Shown here: piece after piece, positions 1 through 7,656 of the stretch
Position numbering within the stretch: position 1 is the first letter of the stretch
Layout of the letters: each line of letters starts with the position of its first letter
Assembly: GCA_964613665.1 (NCBI GenBank)
Contig: CAZTIG010000003.1
Span: 62,001-126,000, forward strand
Length of the DNA stretch: 64,000 bases
Source of the DNA: CAZQFV01 sp964613665
GTDB lineage: Bacteria; Chloroflexota; Chloroflexia; DTKN01
Direction: 5' to 3'
Program-made: the position numbers and the translations under genes
The notes under the pieces: generated by a model
The model's database searches: none
Seen by the model: only the letters and a program-made list of their open reading frames with translations
What the model was told of the DNA's origin: nothing

Positions 1-1
1 G

Positions 2-286
2 CTGCTCATCGCCGCCCTGCTGTTCCTCGGCGTCTCGCTGGCCGGCGCGGCCGGCCGGCAGGGCAGTACGGCGATGGACCAGGGCTATGACCTCTCCTGG
101 CACGTCGTCGCCGGTGGCGGCGGGCAGGGCCAGGCAGCGCCCTACGCCCTGGGAGGCACGGCCGGCCAGGGTGTCGTGGGCGCGGCCGGCCAAGGCCCCT
201 ATGCGCTCTGCAGCGGCTTCTGGTGCGGGCCGGAGCGCGCCGGCTACCCTATCTACCTGCCGCTCGTGGTCAAGGGCGCGCCGTAG
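2..286 (+). CDS. Secreted small protein, 5' end cut by the window edge
   Basis: The reading frame is open from base 2, so the N-terminus lies outside the window. The visible part begins with a hydrophobic stretch (LLIAALLFLGVSLAGAAG) that looks like the end of a signal peptide. A short Gly-rich body follows, with the pattern GGGG...YALGGTAGQ...YALCSGFW, and the C-terminus is YPIYLPLVVKGAP. I recognise this layout from small exported Chloroflexota proteins, where a terminal YLPLV motif follows Gly-rich repeats ending in GFW; the function is unknown. The YLPLV tail recurs in the genes ending at 41380 and, internally, near 59850. A strong hairpin follows at 308-342. The gene is convergent with the roadblock gene. 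Confidence 0.75.
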   Translation: MLIAALLFLGVSLAGAAGRQGSTAMDQGYDLSWHVVAGGGGQGQAAPYALGGTAGQGVVGAAGQGPYALCSGFWCGPERAGYPIYLPLVVKGAP

Positions 287-307
287 GTTCGTGGACTAAC
301 ACGATAG

Positions 308-342
308 CCCCGCCCCTCTCCGGACCGCGGAGAGGGGCGGGG
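308..342. terminator. Bidirectional terminator-like hairpin
   Basis: This is a perfect 15-bp inverted repeat (arm CCCCGCCCCTCTCCG) around a 5-base loop. It lies between two convergent genes ending at 286 and 384. No clear T-tract follows on either side, so intrinsic termination is inferred from position and stem strength. Confidence 0.65.
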
Positions 343-383
343 ATGGGCGGTTGTTGCTCGATCCCAGGAGCCGGCCAGAATGG

Positions 384-752
384 CTAGAGCAGGCGCAGCA
401 GCTCGGCCGCCGTGCGCTTCATGTCCAGGAAGACCAGGCCCAGCTTGGCGTTCTTGCGTGCCAGGGCCGTGAGCACGGCCTCCTCCCCCACCGACATCAG
501 CAGGACGTAGCCTTCCTCCCCACGTACAAAGACCTGGTCGAGCGTGCCGCGGTGCAGCTCGTTGGCGATGCGTTCGCCCAGGGAAAGCATAGCTGCGCTC
601 ATGGCGGAGACGCGGTCCTCTTCGACATCGGCCGGCAAGGCGGAGGCGATGATCAGGCCGTCCACACTCACCACCGCTGAGGCCTCGATGTCAGGGGTGG
701 TCATCTGCAGTTCCTTGAGCAGCTTTACCATCTCCTCGGTGCGCGTGGCCAT
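384..752 (-). CDS. Roadblock/LC7 domain protein
   Basis: This 122-residue protein fits a single roadblock/LC7 (MglB-like) fold. Features are an N-terminal helix (EEMVKLLKELQ), the strand IEASAVVSVDGLIIAS, a central helix with MSAAMLSLGERIANEL, and the strands EGYVLLMSVGEEAVLTAL and LGLVFLDM. Such proteins usually dimerise and act as GAPs or scaffolds for small Ras-like GTPases; no GTPase gene is visible nearby. The ATG at 752 was chosen because AAAGGAGG stands 6 to 7 bases upstream; longer in-frame starts lack this. The gene has its own promoter at 844-872, so it is probably monocistronic. Confidence 0.85.
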   Translation of the reverse strand: MATRTEEMVKLLKELQMTTPDIEASAVVSVDGLIIASALPADVEEDRVSAMSAAMLSLGERIANELHRGTLDQVFVRGEEGYVLLMSVGEEAVLTALARKNAKLGLVFLDMKRTAAELLRLL

Positions 753-843
753 CCGTGTCCTCCTTTGCCAACGATCGGAAAGGTCCCGCCCGGCGCTCTC
801 CAGGTCCATCCCGCGGCGCGGCCCGGTGCTGTCGACCTCTTCT

Positions 844-872
844 ATTGTACTACATTCCGCGCCCCCATGCAA
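844..872 (-). promoter_or_regulatory. Sigma-70-type promoter for the roadblock gene
   Basis: On the minus strand the -35 box TTGCAT (867-872) and the -10 box TACAAT (844-849) are separated by 17 bp. They lie about 90 bp upstream of the chosen start at 752, immediately after the stop of the GNAT gene. Confidence 0.65.
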
Positions 873-876
873 CCGT

Positions 877-1791
877 TCAGTGCAAGAGGCGCTGAAAGAT
901 CCACATCTGCCAGGTGTGCCGCGGGCGGTAGCCGGCCGCCGCAGTGGCCCGCCGAAGCCGCCGGAGATCCAGCGGCAGAGCCATCCGCACCCCCGGCTCC
1001 TCTTCCCCGACGCTCGCAGGCAGCTCCGGCCGGCGCACCAGGGCGTCGAGCAGGGCCGTGCAGTCCGGTACCGGCCCGTCCAACAGACCCACCTCCCACA
1101 CCCCCGGCCGGCGGCGGTGTGGGCCGACCACGGCGACGGCCCGTGGCCCGCGGTCCCCCTCCCAGGTCCAGACCTCGCCGCGGGCCAGGTGCTCGATCAG
1201 GCGGGACTCGCTCCAGGAGGTCCAGACGCCCCCGCCCAGCGGGCAGAGGCCGGCCGTGACGGCCAGGAAAGGGGTCTGGCCGGGCACCAGGCCATGCCCG
1301 GAGAGCAGGGCCTGGGCCAGGGCAACCTCATCCAGCCGCAATGGCCGGGCCGCCGACGGCACAGCGCCCTCCTCCAGCCGCCGGAAGCGCTGCCGCACGT
1401 GGGCGACGCGGGCAAAGCCCAGGTGGGCGCACATGCGGTGCACGGGGTAGTTGGTGCCCACCGTCATCAGCCGGGCGGCACGGGCGCCGCGCCGCCGCAC
1501 CTCCTCAATCAGCGCCACGAAAAGGTTCGTGGCGATCCCCGCCCCGTGGTGCTGCGGGTCCACGCGCATGCCCTCGAGCCAGGCTTCCTCCGGGTTCGGG
1601 AAAGCCGCCCGCACCACGCCGACGGGCACCCCGTCCAGGAGTGCCGTGAGCAGGACGCCCTGGCGATCGTTCCACCAGCCATCCCAGACCTGGGGAAGAT
1701 AGTCCTGTCCGTCCCAGATGCGGGCGCAAAAGGCCGCGACAGCTTCCTTGTCGGCCGCCTGCGCTGGGCGGATCTCCAGCTTCTGCCTCAT
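877..1791 (-). CDS. GNAT family N-acetyltransferase
   Basis: The protein has 304 residues. The N-terminal half is a GNAT domain (IRPAQAADKEAVAAFCARIW at residues 7-26) with a clear acetyl-CoA-binding motif A, VDPQHHGAGIATNLF (about 77-91), and the motif B region HRMCAHLGFARV. The C-terminal half looks like a second, divergent GNAT-like lobe without a clear pyrophosphate loop, as in tandem GNATs. The substrate cannot be inferred. The start lies 2 bp after the stop of the HdrD-like gene, so the two are probably cotranscribed; a weak GGGAG stands about 12 bases upstream. Confidence 0.8.
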   Translation of the reverse strand: MRQKLEIRPAQAADKEAVAAFCARIWDGQDYLPQVWDGWWNDRQGVLLTALLDGVPVGVVRAAFPNPEEAWLEGMRVDPQHHGAGIATNLFVALIEEVRRRGARAARLMTVGTNYPVHRMCAHLGFARVAHVRQRFRRLEEGAVPSAARPLRLDEVALAQALLSGHGLVPGQTPFLAVTAGLCPLGGGVWTSWSESRLIEHLARGEVWTWEGDRGPRAVAVVGPHRRRPGVWEVGLLDGPVPDCTALLDALVRRPELPASVGEEEPGVRMALPLDLRRLRRATAAAGYRPRHTWQMWIFQRLLH

Positions 1792-1793
1792 GG

Positions 1794-3821
1794 TTACAGC
1801 GCTCCCGCGACGATCTCCGCCAGGTCATAGACCGCCACCCGCTCTTCCAGCCCTCTGACCTTGACGGCGTCGTCGAGCATGCTCAGGCAATAGGGACAGG
1901 CCACGCTCACTGTGTCGGCTGCGCTGGCCTCGATCTCCTTCAGCCGCACCAGGTTGACGCGCTTGTCGGCCTCTTCCTCCATCCACATCTTGCCGCCGCC
2001 ACCGCCGCAACACAGGCCGCGCCGGCCGTGGTGGGCCGCCTCCACCAGCGCAAGACCCGGCACCGCCCGCAGCACCTGCCGCGGCTCGTCCAGCACACTG
2101 TTGTAGCGGCCCAGGTAGCAGGGATCGTGGTAGGCCACCGTCCCCCGGTTCCATTCCCGGGTGGGACGCAACCGGCCGGCCTCGATCAGCCCGGCGATGT
2201 AGGCGCTGTGGTGGCAGACGGCAAAGGTCCCGCCGAACTGCGGGTACTCGTTCTTGAGGGTGTTGTAGCCGTGCGCGCAGGCGGTGACAATCTGCTCGAA
2301 CTTGCACTGCTTCAGCGTCTCGATGTTGGCCTGGGCCAGGGTCTGGAAGAGGTATTCCTCGCCGGCCCGGCGGGCCCAATCGCCGCAGCACTGCTCCTCG
2401 TCCCCCAGCACGGCAAAGCTCACCCCGGCCCGCTGCAGCACCGCGACCAGCGCTCGCACCACTTTCTGGTTGCGCGGATCGTATGCCCCGGCACAGCCGA
2501 CCCAGAGAAGCACCTCGGCCGAGCCCTTTTCGGCCATCAGCGGCACCTCCAGCCCCTCCGCCCAGGCCAGCCGCCCGCCGCGCTGCCCGTAGGGGTTGGC
2601 GGCGCGCTGGGTCTTGTCCAGGGCCGCACGCAGGCTGGCCGGCATCTGCCCGGTGCACAGGCTCAGGTAGCGCCGCAGCTCGACGATCGTGCCGATGTGG
2701 TCGATCAGCACCGGGCAGCGCTCCATGCAGGCCATGCAGGTAGTGCAGGCCCACAGCGCCTCCGCGGGAACGACCCCACCCGGCAGCTCGAGCTCGCCCT
2801 CGAACTGCTTTCCGTGTGCGCCCAGCAGGGGCGCCCGGCCCTGCTGCAGCAGAAACGAGTCCAGGTCCAGTATCACCTGGCGGGGTGAAAGGGGCTGGCC
2901 GGCCAGGTAGGCTGGGCAGGCGTCCTGACAGCGGCCGCAGCGGGTGCACGATTCATAGTCCAGCAGCCGCTTCTGCGGCAGGTGCGCCAGCTGGGCCGAG
3001 CCCAGCACCTCGCACTGCTCGATGTCCTGGATCGCCGGCAGGGCCGCAGCGTTCTCCAGGGGATAGAAGAAGGCGTTGAGCGGGTTGGTGACCAGGTGAA
3101 AGAGGCGGGTGTAGGGGATCAGGGCGACAAAGCCCAGCGCCAGCAGGGCGTGCAGCCACCAGTGCAACTGATAGACCAGCAGGCCGGCCGGGCTGTTCGC
3201 TCCTATGGCCGCGAACAGGCCTCCCAGCGCGTGGCCGACGAACGATGCCGTCGTGCCCTCCGGCTGCTGCAGGGCGACACGCAGCCCTTCCTGCACAAAG
3301 CCGCCCAGGCCGATGAGCAGGAGCAGCGTCAGCGTAATGGCGTCGTCGGGGCGGTTCTCCAGGCGCGCCGGTCGCAGCACATAGCGCCGCACCAGCGCCA
3401 GGATAACGCCGATGACCAACAGCAGCCCCACGAGGTCCAGGACCGTCTCGAGCCCCAGGTAGAACGACCCGCGGATGTAGCGGGCCGATTCGCCCCAGAT
3501 GGGGGCGACGATGTCGTCGTTCAGGAAGATGAGCGCCGTCCCGATAAAGAGGACCAGGAAGCCCAGGAATATGCTTACATGCATGAGGCCGGGAAAGGCC
3601 TCGTTGACCACCTTGGCCTGCCCCAGGACGTAGCGCACCACGTTCCACAGCCGCCGGCCGAGGTAGTCGAATCGCAGGGACGGTTGTCCCTGCCTCCACA
3701 GGCGCATGCGCCGGTAGAGCCCGTAGCCGAGGACGACCAGGGTCACGAACAGGGCGACGTAGAGGAGCACCTGGCTCCACGGTTCCGGGAGGAGCATCTT
3801 CCAGAACGACTCGCGCGCCAT
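1794..3821 (-). CDS. Membrane-bound heterodisulfide-reductase-like (HdrD/CCG) iron-sulfur oxidoreductase
   Basis: The 675-residue protein joins an N-terminal membrane domain (about 5-6 helices, residues 15-245, like nitrate reductase gamma/HdrE cytochrome b) to a soluble iron-sulfur part. Two ferredoxin-type clusters are visible, CTRCGRCQDACP from residue 292 and CTTCMACMERCP from 359. Two CCG domains follow (Cys443 with Cys478/479; Cys568 with Cys604/605) and a final CPYC at 642. Such fusions pass electrons between a quinone pool and a cytoplasmic donor such as an electron-transfer flavoprotein. The donor is not visible here. The ATG at 3821 has AAGGAGGT 7 bases upstream and is preferred over the ATG at 3863. 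A promoter lies at 3926-3954. Confidence 0.88.
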   Translation of the reverse strand: MARESFWKMLLPEPWSQVLLYVALFVTLVVLGYGLYRRMRLWRQGQPSLRFDYLGRRLWNVVRYVLGQAKVVNEAFPGLMHVSIFLGFLVLFIGTALIFLNDDIVAPIWGESARYIRGSFYLGLETVLDLVGLLLVIGVILALVRRYVLRPARLENRPDDAITLTLLLLIGLGGFVQEGLRVALQQPEGTTASFVGHALGGLFAAIGANSPAGLLVYQLHWWLHALLALGFVALIPYTRLFHLVTNPLNAFFYPLENAAALPAIQDIEQCEVLGSAQLAHLPQKRLLDYESCTRCGRCQDACPAYLAGQPLSPRQVILDLDSFLLQQGRAPLLGAHGKQFEGELELPGGVVPAEALWACTTCMACMERCPVLIDHIGTIVELRRYLSLCTGQMPASLRAALDKTQRAANPYGQRGGRLAWAEGLEVPLMAEKGSAEVLLWVGCAGAYDPRNQKVVRALVAVLQRAGVSFAVLGDEEQCCGDWARRAGEEYLFQTLAQANIETLKQCKFEQIVTACAHGYNTLKNEYPQFGGTFAVCHHSAYIAGLIEAGRLRPTREWNRGTVAYHDPCYLGRYNSVLDEPRQVLRAVPGLALVEAAHHGRRGLCCGGGGGKMWMEEEADKRVNLVRLKEIEASAADTVSVACPYCLSMLDDAVKVRGLEERVAVYDLAEIVAGAL

Positions 3822-3925
3822 CGACAGACCTCCTTGCGCATCTTGCCCCTCGGTGCCGGCCAAGCGACCGCAACCCGACCGCGCCGGCCATCCCGCCGGG
3901 GATGGGCGGCGGGCCGGCCGGGTGC

Positions 3926-3954
3926 ATTGTACAATACTTCACCGACAGGCGCAA
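3926..3954 (-). promoter_or_regulatory. Sigma-70-type promoter for the HdrD-like/GNAT operon
   Basis: The minus strand carries TTGCGC (3949-3954), a 17-bp spacer and TACAAT (3926-3931). The site is back to back with the cmk promoter at 3968-3996, making a compact divergent promoter region. Confidence 0.6.
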
Positions 3955-3967
3955 CCGGTGGATGCGG

Positions 3968-3996
3968 TTGCATCTGTCGCCGTTCTGTTGTAGAAT
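3968..3996 (+). promoter_or_regulatory. Sigma-70-type promoter for cmk
   Basis: TTGCAT (3968-3973), a 17-bp spacer and TAGAAT (3991-3996) stand about 30 bp before the cmk start codon at 4025. Confidence 0.65.
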
Positions 3997-4024
3997 GGAC
4001 CCAGCACGACCCAGAGGAGCGGAC

Positions 4025-4702
4025 ATGCCCAAACCGCGGGCGATTGCCATCGATGGGCCGGCCAGTGCCGGCAAGAGCACGCTCGGCGAACATCTGGCCC
4101 AGGTCCTGGGCTACCTGTATTTCGACACCGGCGTGATGTACCGCGCCGTGACCTGGGAGGCACTGCGGCGCGGCATCGCCATCGACGACGAGGCCGCGGT
4201 GACGGCCCTGGCCGAAGCGATCGTCATCGACGTGACGCGGCCCAGCGTGCTCGACGGCCGCCAGTACGACGTACTGGTCGACGGGCGCGACGTGACCTGG
4301 GAGATCCGCCGGCCGGAGGTAGACGCCCAGGTCTCTCCCATCTCCACCTACGCCGGGGTGCGCCGGGCGCTGACCCGGCAGCAGCGGGCCATCGGTCTGC
4401 GGGGCGAGGTGGTCATGGTGGGACGGGACATCGGCACCGTGGTCCTGCCCGAGGCCGAGCTCAAGGTCTACCTGGACGCGGCCCCCGAGGAACGGGCCCG
4501 CCGCCGCCTGGCGGAGATGCTGGCGCGGGGCTGCCAGGCCGACTACGAGTCGGTCCTGGCGATCATTCGGAAGCGCGATCGCATCGACTCCGGCAGGGCG
4601 GTGGCGCCGCTGCGGCCGGCCGCGGACGCCATCTTGCTGCGCAACGACACCATGACGGTGCAGGAAGAAGTGCAGCACATCCTGAGCAAATGCGACCCCT
4701 GA
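4025..4702 (+). CDS. cmk: Cytidylate kinase
   Basis: The 225-residue product has the usual length for (d)CMP kinase, which makes CDP from CMP and ATP in pyrimidine salvage and nucleotide supply. The P-loop GPASAGKST is at residues 11-19. The CMP-kinase motifs DTGVMYRAVTW and VGRDIGTVVLPEAELKVYL are present, as is the lid region EERARRRLAEM. The ATG at 4025 is preceded by AGAGGAG and fits family N-termini; the frame runs further upstream but across the promoter. It is followed by plsC in the same direction, a common neighbourhood. Confidence 0.95.
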   Translation: MPKPRAIAIDGPASAGKSTLGEHLAQVLGYLYFDTGVMYRAVTWEALRRGIAIDDEAAVTALAEAIVIDVTRPSVLDGRQYDVLVDGRDVTWEIRRPEVDAQVSPISTYAGVRRALTRQQRAIGLRGEVVMVGRDIGTVVLPEAELKVYLDAAPEERARRRLAEMLARGCQADYESVLAIIRKRDRIDSGRAVAPLRPAADAILLRNDTMTVQEEVQHILSKCDP

Positions 4703-4765
4703 CCAGGGTCTGCTGGGCAGCACCGCACCATCTCTGCTCCTTGTTCCGTGAGCCGGGAGGCCGCC

Positions 4766-5425
4766 ATGATCTACACCCTGACCCGCGCGCTGATCCGCTT
4801 CCTGCTGTGGATCTTTGTCGACTTTGAGGTGGACGGCCTGGAACACATCCCGGCCAAGGGGCCGGCCCTGCTCGTCTGCAACCACGTCAACCTGATGGAC
4901 CCCATCGTGCCCATCGGCCTGACCAGGCGGCGGGTCTCGTTCATGGTGAAAGAGGAAATCATGGCCTGGCCGATCATGGGCAACTGGTTCCGTCTGCTGG
5001 AGCTGATCCCCGTATCGCGGGGCAAGATCGCTTCGCGGCGGGCACTGGCGCGGGCCGAGGAGTTGCTGCGGCGGGGCTGGATCTTTTGCGTCTACCCCGA
5101 GGGCACCCGCAGCCGCCGGCCAGGCATGGGGCCGGCGCACGACGGCGCGGCGCTGCTGGCCCTGCGGACCGGCGTGCCGATCCTGCCGGCGGCGATCACC
5201 GGCACGCACCTGATCCTGCGCGAGGGGCGCGGTTTCCCCACGCGCGGCCAGGTCACCTTCCGTGTCGGCGAACCGCTGCAGGTCGAGCGGGCCGGTGGGC
5301 ACATCGAGCGGAGCCAGCTGGAGCACCTGACCGAGGTGATCATGCGGCGCATCGCCGCGCTGCTGCCGCCCGAGTACCGCGGTGTCTATGCCCTGGAGCC
5401 AGCCGTGGCCAGGGTCGACCAGTAG
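4766..5425 (+). CDS. plsC: 1-acyl-sn-glycerol-3-phosphate acyltransferase
   Basis: The 219-residue protein carries the acyltransferase motifs of the PlsC family: NHVNLMD (catalytic His40 and Asp45), the R-containing block after it, and PEGTRS (111-116), which binds the glycerophosphate. The N-terminus (residues 4-18) is hydrophobic and probably associates with the inner membrane. It would convert lysophosphatidate to phosphatidate in phospholipid synthesis. The ATG at 4766 has GGGAGG 5 bases upstream; an ATG-like start 18 bases earlier is less well placed. It is 63 bp downstream of cmk, likely in one operon. Confidence 0.92.
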   Translation: MIYTLTRALIRFLLWIFVDFEVDGLEHIPAKGPALLVCNHVNLMDPIVPIGLTRRRVSFMVKEEIMAWPIMGNWFRLLELIPVSRGKIASRRALARAEELLRRGWIFCVYPEGTRSRRPGMGPAHDGAALLALRTGVPILPAAITGTHLILREGRGFPTRGQVTFRVGEPLQVERAGGHIERSQLEHLTEVIMRRIAALLPPEYRGVYALEPAVARVDQ

Positions 5426-5434
5426 AGGATGGAC

Positions 5435-6448
5435 ATGGAGATCCCCACGACCATGCGGGCCATGGTGTTGGAGGCAGCCCACAGGCCGCTGCGCCTGCGG
5501 GAGGTGCCGGTGCCGCAGCCCGGTCCGGAGCAGGTCCTGCTGAAGGTACACGCCTGCGGCGTCTGCCATACCGACCTGCACATTGTGGACGGGGAGCTGA
5601 CCGAACCGAAGCTCCCGCTGATCCTAGGGCACCAGATCGTTGGCAGCGTGGTGCAGATGGGAGAGTGTGTCGAGAGCTCCCGACTCGGCGAGCGCATCGG
5701 CGTGCCGTGGCTGGGCTACACGGACGGCGACTGCCTCTACTGCCGACGGGGTCAGGAGAACCTCTGCGATCACCCTCTCTTCACCGGCTACACCGTGGAC
5801 GGGGGCTTTGCCGAGTACGCCGTGGCCGACCAACGCTACTGCTTCCCCCTGCCGCCCTCCTACAGCGACGTCGAGGCGGCCCCGCTGCTCTGCGCCGGGC
5901 TGATCGGGTACCGCTCCTACCGGCTGGCCGGCGAGCACGTCGAGCACCTGGGGATCTATGGCTTTGGTGCTGCGGCACACATCGTGGCCCAGGTGGCGCG
6001 GCACCAGGGCCAGCACATCTACGCTTTCACCAGGCCTGGCGATAGGGCCGCCCAGGAGTTCGCCCGCAGCCTGGGGGCTGCCTGGGCCGGCGACTCGACG
6101 CAGCCGCCGCCGCACCCCCTCGACGCGGCGATCATCTTTGCCCCCGTCGGCCCATTGGTGGTGGCAGCGTTGCGGGCCACGGTCAAGGGTGGTACGATCG
6201 TCTGTGGTGGCATCCACATGAGCGACATCCCGGCCTTTCCCTACAGCCTGCTGTGGGAGGAACGAGTGATCCGCTCCGTGGCCAACCTGACGCGCCAGGA
6301 CGGCCGTGAGTTCCTGGCCATCGCCCCACAGGTGCCCGTCCGAACGGCGGTGCAGGTGTTCCGCCTGGAGGAGGCCGACGAGGCCCTAGCGCGCCTGCGC
6401 GCAGGGCAGCTCGAGGGCGCCGCAGTGCTGGACGTCTCCGCCTGCTAG
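5435..6448 (+). CDS. Zinc-type alcohol dehydrogenase (MDR family)
   Basis: The product of about 337 residues is a medium-chain dehydrogenase. The catalytic zinc site is visible in CGVCHTDLH and in GHQIVG of the GroES-like domain. The nucleotide-binding fold contains LGIYGFGAAAHIVAQVA instead of the canonical GxGxxG, matching GFGAAA. In the structural-zinc lobe (DGDCLYCRRGQENLC) the first of four cysteines is replaced by Asp, so that zinc may be weakened or lost. The substrate is unknown; the layout resembles propanol-preferring enzymes. An in-frame ATG at 5429 is equally possible; GAGG precedes both. The gene begins 9 bp after plsC. Confidence 0.85.
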   Translation: MEIPTTMRAMVLEAAHRPLRLREVPVPQPGPEQVLLKVHACGVCHTDLHIVDGELTEPKLPLILGHQIVGSVVQMGECVESSRLGERIGVPWLGYTDGDCLYCRRGQENLCDHPLFTGYTVDGGFAEYAVADQRYCFPLPPSYSDVEAAPLLCAGLIGYRSYRLAGEHVEHLGIYGFGAAAHIVAQVARHQGQHIYAFTRPGDRAAQEFARSLGAAWAGDSTQPPPHPLDAAIIFAPVGPLVVAALRATVKGGTIVCGGIHMSDIPAFPYSLLWEERVIRSVANLTRQDGREFLAIAPQVPVRTAVQVFRLEEADEALARLRAGQLEGAAVLDVSAC

Positions 6449-6491
6449 CAGGCAGCCGGAGACACCTCATCCGTGTTCGATCCGTGGGAGA

Positions 6492-6516
6492 GCGGTGTCC
6501 CGCCGGGGGACACCGC
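6492..6516. terminator. Hairpin after the alcohol dehydrogenase gene
   Basis: A perfect 10-bp stem (GCGGTGTCCC) encloses a 5-base loop, 44 bp after the stop at 6448 and ahead of the amidase ribosome-binding site. It could end the cmk-plsC-adh transcript; there is no strong T-tract. Confidence 0.45.
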
Positions 6517-6539
6517 CAGGCGCGTGAAAGGAGGTTCGC

Positions 6540-7649
6540 ATGCCCGAGGCCTTTACCGAGGAGAATGGTTGGTGCCCGTTCGCCAGCTACGTGCCGTCGC
6601 CCTGGTACTGGAGCCGGCCGCAGCAACAGGTGCTGGCCGTAGTGCTGCACGTCGCCGAGGGCAGCTACCAGTCATGCATCTGGGAGCTGACCAACCCCAA
6701 CAGCGAACGCAGAGCGTCGGCCCACTTTGTGATCTCCAAGCAGGGCGACATCACCCAGATGGTCTCGATCCTGGACCGGGCCCACGGCAACGGCCTGGGC
6801 TATCAGAACGGCCGCTGGTACAACCCGCGCGGCAAGGTCGTCTACCCCACCTGGCCGGACATCGTCCGGGGGGTCAACCCCAACCACTACACCATCAGCA
6901 TCGAGCACGAGGGCTTCCGCAACGAGGTCTGGACCCCGCAGATGGACGAGGCCAACACCCGTCTGCTGCGCTGGATTGCCGAGCGACTGAACATCGTCTA
7001 TGAAGCGCGCCACACCCTGATCGGCCACTGCCACATCGATCCGCTGGACAAGTGGTTCTGCCCGGGCGCGCACGTGGACTATGTCCGCATCGCCGCCGAC
7101 GCCAACGGGGCCATGGAGCCGCTCCCCCCGATCAGCCTGGACTCACCGATCCTGGGGCCGGCCACGGGCCTGATGCGGCAGGCCGTGTCGTACATCCAGG
7201 CCCGTCTGAAGCCGTCGTCCGAGTACAAGAACGACGTCGGGATCATCATGGGCTTCTACTGGCAGTACGCCGCCCAGGTCGGCATCGACCCCTTCCTGGT
7301 TGCCGCGCAGTGCGTCCACGAGACCGACTCACTGAACTCCTTCTGGGCGGGGCGGCCGCGGCGCAACCCGGCCGGCCTAGGGGTGCACGAGGAGGGCGGC
7401 CTCTCCTTCGCCACGTGGGATCTGGCCGTGCAGGCCCACCTCGGCCAACTGCTGGCCATGGCGCTGACCGATGCCCAGGCCAACCCGGCACAGACGGTCA
7501 TGATGTCGCGCAACCCGCGCCACCATCTCATCCCACCGACCTGGCGCGGTGTGGCCCAGAAATGGCGCGACCTGGGGGGCCGCTGGACAACCAACCCGAA
7601 CTATGCCGATGGCGTCATCCGCCGGGCGCTCGAGATGCGCGCGGTCTGA
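6540..7649 (+). CDS. N-acetylmuramoyl-L-alanine amidase with a second peptidoglycan-binding/hydrolase region
   Basis: The N-terminal 190 residues form an Amidase_2 (PGRP-like) domain. Zinc-ligand candidates are His39 in LAVVLHVAEG, and His residues in TLIGHCHIDP, with the family pattern WFCPG after them. The second half (about 215-360) resembles a glucosaminidase- or lysozyme-like domain (FLVAAQCVHETDSLNSFWA, then ARRNPAGLG-type loop). I see no signal peptide, so export or an intracellular role in recycling is unresolved. A very strong AAAGGAGG precedes the ATG. The pyk start lies only 7 bp beyond the stop. Confidence 0.82.
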   Translation: MPEAFTEENGWCPFASYVPSPWYWSRPQQQVLAVVLHVAEGSYQSCIWELTNPNSERRASAHFVISKQGDITQMVSILDRAHGNGLGYQNGRWYNPRGKVVYPTWPDIVRGVNPNHYTISIEHEGFRNEVWTPQMDEANTRLLRWIAERLNIVYEARHTLIGHCHIDPLDKWFCPGAHVDYVRIAADANGAMEPLPPISLDSPILGPATGLMRQAVSYIQARLKPSSEYKNDVGIIMGFYWQYAAQVGIDPFLVAAQCVHETDSLNSFWAGRPRRNPAGLGVHEEGGLSFATWDLAVQAHLGQLLAMALTDAQANPAQTVMMSRNPRHHLIPPTWRGVAQKWRDLGGRWTTNPNYADGVIRRALEMRAV

Positions 7650-7656
7650 GGCAGCC

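Noticed and set aside
3743..5581. A 612-codon minus-strand frame opposite cmk and plsC
   Set aside because: It is a shadow of two well-conserved genes and runs through the divergent promoters.
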